DNA from: Pogostemon cablin
Lineage: Eukaryota > Streptophyta > Magnoliopsida > Lamiales > Lamiaceae
Direction: 5' to 3'
DNA: 64,000 nt
Assembly (NCBI GenBank): GCA_023678885.1
Contig: CM043013.1
Coordinates: forward strand, 23,778,791-23,842,790
Shown piece after piece: positions 34,330 through 45,063 of the stretch. The number at the start of each line of letters is the position of its first letter. The stretch's first letter is position 1. A program made the position numbers and the translations under genes. The notes below the pieces were generated by a model. That model had not been told where the DNA came from. It saw only the letters and a program-made list of their open reading frames with translations, and made no database searches.

Positions 34330-34350
34330 CTCCCCGGCAACGGCGCCATT
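34330..34350 (-). promoter_or_regulatory. B primer-binding site
   Basis: Minus strand TGGCGCCGTTGCCGGGGAGG begins three bases after the 5' LTR. This is the Athila-type site usually assigned to tRNA-Asp. Confidence 0.8.
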
Positions 34351-36005
34351 TGATTAGCTATAACTTGTAGTCGGGTTGACCAATTCAAGAATTTATCGAA
34401 CCACAGGGAGGTCGATGCTAGCACTTAAGCGATATCACGTTTATCACGATTTTATAGAGACGAATCAAAGATGGATGGTTTGGGAAACAAGTAATTAAAT
34501 GAAAGTAGACAAGCAATAATCAAATGACAAGATAGAGATGATGAATGAGTGGTTTTCCAAATTAAGTAGAAGTGAGATTAACAACACTAGTGAAGTGGTA
34601 ACTTATGGATTCATGCATTAAACTCATATGTATCAAGGATTAAGACTAAGGGCCAACACTTATACCACCTAAACTTCCTCTCGAAATGAATAGGATGTAG
34701 ATCATTTGCACAATCTCAAAATAGCTCAAAGGTTGGTTCTAAATTAAACTATTCCAACTAGGTACTAAGTTCAATTATAGAATCCCTTCATATAATCAAT
34801 TGACTTCTCAATCTAACTAATCACATGTTCCATCAAAGGGTTCTAAATAATAAAGGACTTCTCAATCACTTTACCATCTATAATGCACATGAGGTGTTTG
34901 ATGAAATGATTCACTTGACTATCCTAAGCACATAATTGATTTCTCAATCTAATCATATAATTAGAACAATCAAACACACAAAACATCATAGATCTCAAGA
35001 TATATAAGCACCAATGATAGAAAATCAAATATCCCCATCAATATATGAATTTAATTACATAGATCCACAAATTAACCAACAACCTTCATGTTGCTAATCT
35101 CACAAGGGAGATTAGCCTATAATCTTCATAAGATCCATAACATAGACATTATAATTCTTACAAATCATGATAAACTAAAGGATTAACACAAAATTGGAAT
35201 GAAAACTCCCTTGGAAATGGATCCAATTGAATCTCCCTTCTTCCTTTGGTGATCACCCAAGCTTCCTTGCTTCTTCACTTGATTTGGATGGAGGAAATTA
35301 TGGAGAGATGATGTAGATCTCAAAATGGATGAATGGGATGGAGAATATGGTGTGAAATCAAAGGAATGGTGTGTGAGGTGTGTGGGAACAGTAGAATTTC
35401 GGATCTTTCTTCAAAATGTTAAATGGATTGGTATTTATACCCCATGGAGACCTTCTAGAAGAATTGTAAAAAATATCCTGTTCTGGTGCCGACACGAGTC
35501 GTGCTACGTAGCACGGGTCGTGTCGTGTCAGGGCATGCGGCACACGAGTCGTTCTGCGTCGCACGGCCAAAGGGTGGCCGTGTTGAATGCCTAGACGTCG
35601 CCGCACGGCCTCCGCTTACAGGCCCGTGTCTGGTACACGGGTCGTGCTCCGCAACACGGGTCGTGCTCCACAACACGACCAAGTGGTGGTCGTGTTGGAT
35701 AAATAGATGCCGCCGCACGACCATTCTGGACAGGCCCGTGTCTGGCACACGGGCCGTTGGCTGCAACACGAGCCGTGTTGCCAGCACGGCCGGCCGTGTT
35801 CTTGCACCTTTGTTTCTTCTTCTTTGTTTGATCTTCCGTCTTCATTTTTACTCCATTTTCACCTGTTATATATATGTTTAAGATCATTCTCACACATTCC
35901 TATGAAAACACATAACACCACCAAAATACACAAAAATACGGATGAAACAATACGAAAAATACACACAAAAAGGCACTAAAATCTAGGTGAAAATAACGAC
36001 AATCA
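34351..36005 (-). repeat. B 5' LTR
   Basis: 1655 bp, same length as the 3' copy. Arm block 35487-35802, TATA box 35432-35439 (minus strand). Differences from the 3' LTR are almost all C/T or A/G transitions, many in CpG contexts of the arm block. Confidence 0.93.
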
Positions 36006-36010
36006 AGATG
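36006..36010. repeat. Target site duplication of B, right copy
   Basis: agatg, same as 22014-22018. Confidence 0.9.
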
Positions 36011-36342
36011 ACAGACTCAACCCTTGCTTAACTGGTACTGATGTACTCTTATAAAAATTCATATTATACCTCTTTAGCACTTTATCCAAGTATGACTCTT
36101 GAAATAATCTCAACAATCCAGCTGACCTGTTTCTTTCTATCTGCATTCCAAGTATCATCCTTGCCTCACCAAGATCTTTCATGTCAAACTCCTTCCTCAA
36201 AGTATCCTTTACTGAATTGATTCCTATCATATCTCTGCAAGCTATCAGTATATCATCTACATAGAGTAGTAGATAAGTATAGCTCCCTTTATCACACCTT
36301 ATGTATACACAGTTATCATACATACTTCTGATAAAGCCACTT
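36011..36342 (-). pseudogene. Copia A RT, middle fragment between B and G
   Basis: Carries MYDNCVYIRCDKGSYTYLL, LYVDDILIACRDM (YVDD catalytic motif), FDMKDLGEARMILGMQI and the palm-thumb block to SVPVKQG. It continues directly into 21996-21303 when B is removed and is preceded by 45064 onward when G is removed. Confidence 0.9.
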
Positions 36343-36347
36343 GTAGT
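36343..36347. repeat. Target site duplication of G, left copy
   Basis: gtagt, repeated at 45059-45063; a decayed third copy, atagt, follows LTR1 at 37745-37749. Confidence 0.85.
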
Positions 36348-37744
36348 TGTTGGATTATATACTAAAAGTCTAGCTTTTTGTATGAAAAATGTTATAACAA
36401 TTAATTTGAAATGAGAATCATATGATCAAATGATTGCATCTTATAATTTATTTATATGTTCGATGCAATAGTCCACTTACTTTATACTGTAGATAATATG
36501 TTGTGCGACAACACGCGGAAGATCATATTATCGGTTTTCTTATAAAGTATAAACAGATGCTCACAACCGAGATAGACGGGGACTCTCTATCGGGATGGTT
36601 GTAGTGTGGTTTGGTATTAGCTTGTCTTGGCTATAGAATCATATTAGTGCACTTGTGTGTATTGAGCAGGACCGCTTGAGATCGTTCGACTTATACTGAC
36701 TTATAGGAGAACTTGATCTCAGTTATTATGGAAGTTCGTGCTCTTAATCCCTATACAATAACTTCGACACGTAGGGCAGTACGTATTTCTTTGATTCATC
36801 AATGGGTGAGATTTACATGTAATTAAATCAACAAACTCGATGAGTTGGGAAGTAGTGCTGTCTCTATAGTGTGCTGTTGATTGTAGAAGGAATCCGTGTC
36901 CGTCATAGGTTGATGATGTCCCCTTGAGGAGCTCATAAGGATTATCATGCAAATCCTGCAGGTGAAATTTATTCCGGCATGATAATGAGGTTGAGTGGTA
37001 CTACTCTTGGATGAGATATTAATTAATTGAGTTGTCAGTAACTTAAATTAATTAATGGATATTGTATATCTTAAACATGGGGAGACTAACGGGCTCATAA
37101 TAAGAAGGAGCCCAAAACGTAATTTTGGGATTGTAAAGGCAGTGCAGTAATAATATTTTAGTGGAATATATTATTATTATTGGACTTAAGTATAAGCTTT
37201 GGGCTAAACTTGGATACTTAAGCCCAATGGAGGCCCAACCCAATTTCTCCTCCTGGTCTCTGCTGTAGCCCATGTATATAAGTCACCTCAGCTTATCTGG
37301 AAGCCTAATCTAATCTAATCTAATTGATTATTCACGTGTGATGAGGGTTGAGAGCAGATTGAGGAGGTCTCGTAGATCGTCGCCCACACGATGTCGAGAT
37401 CGGGCTTGGGACATACAGCAGAAGATCAGAAGGTAGTTTGCTGCTGCTGTCCGCGACCTTATGAAATTTGTATAAATTCGTATAGTGCTCAGAATTTGAT
37501 GATCAATATACTGACGGAAAGCCGTTGAAGAGAGGATCGTTTGAGCATAAATATCATTCAATTCCGACATCAGACAAGGAAGTTATGGCTATTCTCGTGG
37601 AACTGCACAGGCTGCCTACGAGAATCAATCTTCATCAACATACCCTGGTGAACGGTAATCGTTTCTATGATTTATTGCTTCCGCTATGATAGAAACGCAT
37701 GATATTCTAACGGGTCACGTTAACCAATTGATCGAATGCCAACA
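36348..37744 (+). repeat. G LTR1
   Basis: TGTTGGATTATATAC to GAATGCCAACA, 1397 bp, about 2.5% different from LTR2 by eye. It is followed by copia A sequence instead of the primer-binding site. Confidence 0.9.
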
Positions 37745-38219
37745 ATAGTAATGTACTCATCAAACCTGAGATACCATTGTCTTGGACTTTGCTTCAGACC
37801 ATATAGTGATTTAAGTAATAAACAAGCCTTTGAGTCTGCTCCTTGTAGACTAACACCTTTAGGAATCTTCATGTAAATCTTCTCTTCTAAATTTCCATGC
37901 AAGAAAGTTGTTGTTACATCCATCTGATGTAATTCTAAATCCAACTGAGTAACTAATGACAGCAAGATCCTTATTGAGCAATGTTTAACTACAGGTGAGA
38001 AAATTTCATTATAATCTACACCTTCTTGCTGTGAAAACCCTCTTGCTATATGCCTTACTTTATATCTTATTCCTCCTTCCTTGCTTGTAACTGGTTTCTT
38101 CTTATATATCCATTTACAACCTACAAGCTTCTGGTTAGCAGGCCTGTCAACAATCATCCAAGTATTATTCATTTTTAAAGATTGCAGCTCTTCTTCCATA
38201 GCATCCAACCAATGCATAC
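37745..38219 (-). pseudogene. Duplicated fragment of copia A RT inside G
   Basis: 475 bp matching 45059-45530 with four or so substitutions and one 3-bp indel. It encodes the RT start (MHWLDAMEEELQSL, GCKWIYKKK, ARGFSQQEGVDYNEIFSPVVK, FLHGNLEEKIYMK). The copy keeps one Thr codon (VTTTFLHG) that the locus copy has lost (VTTFLHG). Its left end is the host side of the G target site; its right end meets the LTR tip at a 2-bp overlap (ac). Confidence 0.88.
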
Positions 38220-38245
38220 GTTAACCAAATGATCGAATGCCAACA
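38220..38245 (+). repeat. Remnant 3' tip of the original G 5' LTR
   Basis: gttaaccaaatgatcgaatg then ccaaca, matching the last 26 bp of both G LTRs and directly followed by the primer-binding site. Confidence 0.88.
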
Positions 38246-38247
38246 AT

Positions 38248-38259
38248 TGGTATCAGAGC
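38248..38259 (+). promoter_or_regulatory. G primer-binding site
   Basis: TGGTATCAGAGC, complementary to the 3' end of initiator methionine tRNA, the common copia primer. Confidence 0.88.
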
Positions 38260-38886
38260 TTCGGTTTCGTGGTGAAGCATGACACGTTAGACTAGGGTTT
38301 ATGTGGTTAATTTTTCGAAATTAGGATCGCATGTTTAGGGTTTTGGTTTTACTGCGCAAACCATGAATATCCCTATGTGAAATATACCCTATATCATATC
38401 TGTTCGTTGATGGTTGTGTGTGAGAGGATTCGACGAAAACTGTTCGTCAATTTCACATGGAAGAAAGAAATTGAGAGAAAATCCAGCGCAGTGATATTGC
38501 AGAGGCAATAAACGGAGTTTCAACCGTCGGATCAGGTTGAATTTTAGTCAGCACGTTCGGATTTTGTGGATGTACATTCTGAACGGTGAAGATCGTATTT
38601 GGAGCTTTGTGTTGTCGGGAATACGCCAAAAACAGAAGTAGGTTTTGGGCGATTCTGTTCTGCGCAGTCGAGGGAATAGAGCCGTTTCTCATAAACTAAC
38701 CGTTGGATCGACCTGTAATTTGGAAAGCATATTCAAAACTCACAGGCGAAGATTCTGGATGGTGGAGATTGGATTCCCAGGTTCCTAACGTTGCGAACCC
38801 TGAACGACAGTTGGTGTAGTTTGATGTTACGTGTTGGGCTGAACTTGGTTCCGTGCAAGCAGGCCCTTGGACGAGCGAATCTACAT

Positions 38887-39188
38887 CAGGTTCGATCGAT
38901 GCTGCACCAGGTTCGAGCGGATTTGCATCAGGTTCGATTGGTTTGCATCAGGTTCGATCGATGCTGCACCAGGTTCGAGCGGATTTGCATCAGGTTCGAT
39001 TGGTTTGCATCAGGTTCGATCGATGCTGCACCAGATTCGAGTGGATTTGCATCAGGTTCGATTGGTCTACATCAGGTTCGATCGATGCTGCACCAGGTTC
39101 GAGCGGATTTGCATCAGGTTCGATTGGTCTGCATCAGGTTCGAGTGGGTTTGCATCAAGTTCGACTGGTCTGCATCAGGTTCTGCGTA
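38887..39188 (+). repeat. 62-bp tandem repeat in the G leader
   Basis: ttcgatcgatgctgc begins at 38891, 38953, 39015 and 39077, an exact 62-bp period. Each unit is three sub-units of 20-21 bp that all begin aggttcga and end in catc or cacc. The last units are shorter variants. All three plus frames stay open for more than 390 nt because the repeat lacks stops, which explains the long overlapping frames here; I do not call a gene. Confidence 0.9.
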
Positions 39189-40212
39189 AGTCTTCACAAT
39201 ATGATCGGCCAGGGTGCCAGAGTGGTGCAGCAGGCTGCGGGGAGGTCGATCCCCATCGCAGTTGTCCGCATTCGTGATTGGTGGCGAACAATCGAATTCG
39301 CTGTTATATAACTGTTATAATTGATTTATTAATTGATTATTATTATATATGTAAGCATGATTATCTATGATTTATTGCCTTAAATAGAAGCATGCTAGAT
39401 TGCGTATTATATTTGGTATATTATATGCATGTATGTTGGAGTGTTGATCAAGTCAACTTATTTTGGCAATTTATTTCCTTATATATAACTGCTTTAATTG
39501 TTTTATTGGTCAATTATTGTTATATATTTGGAAGTATGAGCATGCTAGGTTGCGTATATTATTCTGAATATTATATGCATGTAAAAACCCTTGGTTTTAA
39601 ATAACTAAGTGGGAGAGGGAATTGGTAAAAATTCCCGTGGCCTCTATTATTGGTTTGTAAGTGATGCAAGTATACTTGCGTGTTGGCATAGACCTTCCTC
39701 CCCATCGGATGAGTATATTTGTGGATCACTGGTACAGACTTTATTAAATAATTATTATTTATAATGTGATGCACATGAACTTGCGTGTTGGCATAGACCT
39801 ACCTCCCCATCAGATGAGTTCATTTGCGGATCACTGTACAAACTTATAATTGATGACTGTAGGAAGTTATCCGAGCACGTGTATACTTCTCCATCTGTAA
39901 GATACATAAGCTTGGGCCGCGGACTTGGGGTCAAATAATGGTGTACACTTAGGTGTAAATAATAAGTATCCTCCCCATCGGAGTCACTGCTTTTATTTGC
40001 ATGGCTAAAGAGGAACCGACTATTAATTATTTTGTCATAAAGTTAGGTTGACAAATGAAATTAATGGGTAAAACCTTCTCTTGTAAATGTTCGGGTTTGT
40101 AAACGTCCACACTATCGTGGCTTGCAGACTCACGGTGCTTGAGATGTCGGTGAATTTTATTTTTATATTGTTTTGAGGGAATCAATATAAAAGGATAAAA
40201 TTCGAAGATTTG

Positions 40213-40258
<46 letters not shown>

Positions 40259-40300
40259 TTTATGATTCTCTGAATTTCAAATAGTTTTATTTCACTTATG
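39189..40300 (+). other. G leader between tandem repeat and gag remnant
   Basis: Contains two imperfect copies of a block with acttgcgtgttggcatagac and ctccccatcggatgag (39660-39730; 39775-39835) and a (TA)n run at 40219-40253. No coding signal. Confidence 0.5.
40219..40253. repeat. (TA)n microsatellite
   Basis: About 17 TA units. Confidence 0.95.
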
Positions 40301-43300
40301 GTTGACTAAAAGAAATTATATTTACTGGTCCAAAATTAGATGATTAGAAAAGAATCTTGGATTCGAATTTTACTACTTAAGAAATACATGTGAGTTCTCA
40401 CAAAAGACTTATCATGATGCATATTAAAGTCTCTAGTGAAGAGATAAGAGATTCATAGAAATATGATGGTCTCATGTAACTCTTCGGATACTTGAGTAAG
40501 TTAAAAGGCGGTAGGTCATGATTGAATTTGATGAATGAATTGAAAATACATGGAATAGAAGTTGAAGGGGAAACCTAAGTCAATTTTATTCTTCATAATT
40601 GCCTAGATGTTTTGAGTAAGTTTCTCCTGAATTACAAGAGGTTGTATATGGTGGGAAACTTCTGACAAAACATGTGGTAAAAGAAATTCAATTTCATAAA
40701 AGGAGTGAACCAGGATAGAATCTTACTTGCTAGTTGTTTAAACATGATTAGTGATGGCATATACTGACACGAAGTGTGTAGATACTGGAATCACTGAATG
40801 TTTATTACTAAGTGAGGATAAGATTATTATAGACATGGGTAAAACTACAAGAGTGGTGGCTGTTGCAGTGGGAGTTGTTTATTTATCTAATGATATGAGT
40901 AGACGTTTGATTTTGTGAAATTATCTTTACGTAATTTTCATAGAAAGAATTTGATTTCGGTTTCTATGTATTAATAGATGGATACTCCATTTCATTTAAA
41001 TGACATGGTCATTATAATGAAGGATAGAGTTGTAATCTGTTATGGTACGTTGATGGACAATTTATATACTCTTAAATCATGTATATTCCACAGATGCAAC
41101 AAATAGTAATTAATAATGCATCTTCTGATCTTAGTAAGAGAAAGTAACCTTCGGATATGAACTAAATATGCATTTGGCGTCCAAGACTAGATCATTTTAC
41201 TTGAGTAGGATTCAAAAGTTGATAGCAGATGGACCGTAAGGTTTATCTGAAGTGGAAACTATCGGACTTGCGAGTCTTACTTGGAAGTAAAAATGATTAA
41301 TTACCTTTTCAAGGTAAAGGGGTGTAGAGCCATAGATATATATGTTGGAATTGGTTCATTCTGATTCAAGCGGACCTAATATTATCCAGGCGAGAGGTGG
41401 TAATGAATATTCGAAGATTATTCTAGATACCAATATATTTATTTGATACACTGCATGTCTAAGTTCTTTGATTTATTCAAGAATTGCAAAGTTGGTACAG
41501 TAAAGCATCATGGAAAATATATCAAGTAATGACGATTTAATCGTCATTACGAGTACCTCTTAGAATAATTAGGAGCTATTAATCAGAGGTTGAGATTAAA
41601 TTTTAAGTGGTCTACACCGGGCATGCTCCAGCTGAATGGTGTGGTGGATAGAAGAATAAGACTCTTATGGTAATGATTAGGTAGATGATGAATTATTTGG
41701 AATTACTTAATTCATTTTATGGATAAGCCCTAGAAACAGTAATTCATTTGAATGTTTGTCTGTTTGTGGGATATGCTATAAAAATGAAGGTGATTTATTT
41801 AGTCTAAAAGATCGAAGGGTGATTGTTAACACAAACACTAGATTTTTGGAAAGGGACTATGTAATAAATCATAAGCCCATGTATGAGTTGTTCTAAAGGT
41901 AGTGAGAAGAAAACACAAAGTATAAGTACCAAGTGTACAAGAGGATATACCACAAGGTAAACTGCAACGCGTGTCACGTCTGATACACAATTACATGTAG
42001 TGCCTTGTCGCAGTGGGAGGGTTATTTGACAACCCGTGAGATACATGTTTTGGGAAAGTCGTAAGACTTGATCCCTAGTAAACATGGTATTATCCCAGGG
42101 ATACGACGTTGCACTACAAAATTAAAATGCGGAATCTTAGTAAGTGCAATGAATATTAAAATAGAATCGATGGATTTTAAATTAGGTCTGGATGCTTGTT
42201 GAACCGCTAAATGGCGTAAAAGCCATTGGAAGCGGGCATGCAATAATAAAAGAGGATCATAGAATAAGGTGAAAACCTTGGAAGCAAGCTTGTTGCGAAA
42301 AGGTATACTAAGAAAGAAAGGGTTGGATTCTGAGAAAACCTGTTCGCCGGTAGCTATGTCTAAGTTGATCCGGACTCTTTTATTTGTTGCTACTCATATG
42401 AAATATGAGGGATAGCAAATAGATGTCGAGACATCTTTCCTGATTGGAAGTCTTAAGAGAAATATCTATGTGAAGCAACCAGAGTGATTCATTGCAAAGA
42501 GCTAAGAGCATTGTGATAGTGAGCTTAAAAGTGTCCATTCATTGACTAAAACAAGCTTCAAGATCATGAAACATCCATTTTGATGAGGTAATCCAGTGAC
42601 ATGGATCTAATCAATGATCGGATGGGTCTTGTGTATTGAAAAGAGTGATGGAAACGTAGTGGTATTTCTTGTACTATACGTAGATAGTATCTTGCTCATT
42701 GGAGACAATGAAAGAGTATTTTCGGGCGTATGGGTATGGTTGATAAAGCGGTATGAGATGAAGGACTTAAAAAGAGCAAAAATATTCTTTTGATCACGGT
42801 AATACGGATCACAAGAAAGGATGTTATGCTTATCTCAAGTTTCATATAATGATACGATCCTTACTCGTTTAGCATGTGAATTTATCTAAGTGAATGTGTC
42901 TTGTGACATAAAAGTAGATAAAGAAGATGAAACTGGTTCCATATGCTTCGGCAAATGAGGAAGCTTAATCTAAGGAATGCTATGCACGAGATTGGATATC
43001 TGTTTTGCCGATGGCATGAACAGTGGGTATCAACGTAACTCGGAACAAGAATGATGAACTGTGGTAAGACATATACTTATGTACCTAAAAAGGACTAGAA
43101 ACTATATGTGGGCTTACCGAACAGATTCACTGATTCTTATGGGTTACATAGATTCAGATTTTTCAAATCAGATAGGGACGATAGTAAATCCACCTCAAAG
43201 GTTATGCGTTTAATTTTAGGAAGTAGAGTCATAATATGGAGGAGTGTTATATAGAAATATATTTCAGACTCCGGATTCCATCATGGAAAGATGATAAATT

Positions 43301-43620
43301 GGACCCATGAGGCAGCCAAAGTATCTGTATGACTCTAGAAACTTCATGATGGACTTTGGTGTGATTCTAAGTTTGCCCAAGGTTATCACAATTTATATTG
43401 ATGATATTGGTGCAGTTGCAAACTTGAAGGAATCATAAGTCCATAAGGAAATTAAATACATGAAGCGCGAGTACCACCTGTTACGAGAAATCGTATGATG
43501 AGGGGAAGGTTGTTGTCACCTATATTGCATCGGATGATAACCTAGTAAATCTATTTACGAGGACCTTAAGGCGAGAGCTTTTGATGGCCGTGTAGTGGGA
43601 GTGGAAATCAGATATATGGC
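40300..43620 (+). pseudogene. G copia gag-pol, heavily degenerate
   Basis: Landmarks survive in several frames: gag start LTGPKLDD near 40318; integrase entry LELVHSDSSGPNIIQARGG near 41345; the integrase C-terminal block with LNGVVDRRIRLL near 41630; RT QIDVETSFLIGSLKRNIYVKQPE near 42420; VLYVDSILLIGDNERV near 42670, where the second Asp of the YVDD motif is Ser; RNase H AVANLKES near 43410 and YIASDDNLVNLFTR near 43525. No frame exceeds about 80 codons, so it is long dead. Direction and order are normal for copia. Confidence 0.82.
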
Positions 43621-43647
43621 AGAAGACATGACAGCATAGTCTTTTAG

Positions 43648-43661
43648 TATAAGTGGGAGAT
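43648..43661 (+). promoter_or_regulatory. G polypurine tract
   Basis: tataagtgggagat directly before TGTTGG of LTR2. Confidence 0.75.
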
Positions 43662-45058
43662 TGTTGGATTGTATACTAAAAGTCTAGCTTTTTGTATGAA
43701 CAATGTTATAACAATTAATTTGAAATGAGAATCATATGATCAAATGATTGCATCTTATAATTTATTTATATGTTCGATGCAATAGTCCACTTACTTTATA
43801 CTGTAGATAATATGTTGTGCGACAACACGCGGAAGATCATATTATCGGTTTTCTTATAAAGTATAAACAGATGCTCACAACCGAGATAGACGGGGACTCT
43901 CTATCGGGATGGTTGTAGTGTGGTTTGGTATTAGCTTGTCTTGGCTATAGAATCACATTAGTGCACTTGTGTGTATTGAGCAGGACCGCTTGAGATCGTT
44001 CAACTTATACTAACTTATAGGAGAACTTGATCTCAGTTATTATGGAAGTTCGTGCTCTTAATCCCTATACAATAACCTCGACACGTAGGGCAGTATGTAT
44101 TTCTTTGATTCATCAATGGGTGAGATTTACATGTAATTAAATCAACAAACTCGATGAGTTGGAAAGTAGTGCTGTCTCTATGGTGTGCTGTTGATTGTAG
44201 AAGGACTTCGTGTCCGTCATAGGTTGATGATGTCCCCTTGAGGAGCTCATAAGGATTATCATGTAAATCCTGCAGGTGGAATTTATTCCGGCATGATAAT
44301 GAGGTTGAGTGGTACTACTCTTGGATGAGATATTAATTAATTGAGTTGTCAGTAACTTAAATTAATTAATGGACATTGTATATCTTAAACATGGGGAGAC
44401 TAACGGGCTCATAATAAGAAGGAGCCCAAAACGTAATTTTGGGATTGGAAAGGCAGTGCAGTAATAATATTTTAGTGGAATATATTATTATTATTGGACT
44501 TAAGTATAAGCTTTGGGCTAAGCTTGGATACTTAAGCCCAATGGAGGCCCAACCCAATTTCTCCTCCTGGTCTCTGCTGTAGCCCATGTATATAAGTCAC
44601 CTCAGCTTATCTGGAACCCTAATCTAATCTAATCTAATTGATTATTCACGTGTGATGAGGGTAGAGAGCAGATTGAGGAGGTCTCGTAGATCATCGCCCA
44701 CACGACGTCGAGATCGGACTTGGGACATACAGCAGAAGATCAGAAGGTAGTTTGCTGCTGCTGTCCGTGACCTTGCGAAATTTGTATAAATTCGTATAGT
44801 GCTCAGAATTTGATGATCAATATACTGACGGAAAGTTGTTGAAGAGAAGATCGTCTGAGCATAAAGATCATTCAATTCCGACATTAGACGAAGAAGTTAT
44901 GGCTATTCTCGTGGGACTGCACAGGCTGCCTACGAGAATCAATCTTCATCAACATACCCTGGTGAACGGTAATCGTTTCTATGATTTATTGCTTCCGCTA
45001 TGATAGAAATGCATGATATTCTAATGGGTCACGTTAACCAAACGATCGAATGCCAACA
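43662..45058 (+). repeat. G LTR2 (3' LTR)
   Basis: 1397 bp, flanked on the right by gtagt (45059-45063) and then copia A RT. Confidence 0.92.
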
Positions 45059-45063
45059 GTAGT

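Larger units (their letters stand above)
22019..36005 (-). mobile_element. B: Athila-type Ty3/gypsy element, nearly intact, youngest insertion
   Basis: 13,987 bp, two 1655-bp LTRs with about ten differences by eye (0.6%), TSD agatg, primer-binding site TGGCGCCGTTGCCGGGGAGG, polypurine tract aagtttgggggtg. From right to left: gag, protease-RT-RNase H-integrase, a second polypurine tract, a U3-like block, and an env-position gene. gag core, PBS type and gene order fit the Athila lineage. The only breaks in gag-pol are two in-frame stops. Confidence 0.92.
36348..45058 (+). mobile_element. G: copia element, degenerate, with rearranged 5' end
   Basis: LTRs of 1397 bp each (36348-37744; 43662-45058), TSD gtagt, primer-binding site TGGTATCAGAGC (initiator-Met type), polypurine tract aagtgggagat. 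Between LTR1 and the primer-binding site there is not a continuous LTR end but 475 bp of host copia A sequence and then only 26 bp of LTR tip. The internal region (38246-43661) holds a decayed copia gag-pol on the plus strand. Confidence 0.88.

Noticed and set aside
38791..39311. Three long overlapping plus-strand reading frames (132-152 codons)
   Set aside because: They are an effect of the 62-bp tandem repeat, which lacks stops in all frames; no family resemblance.
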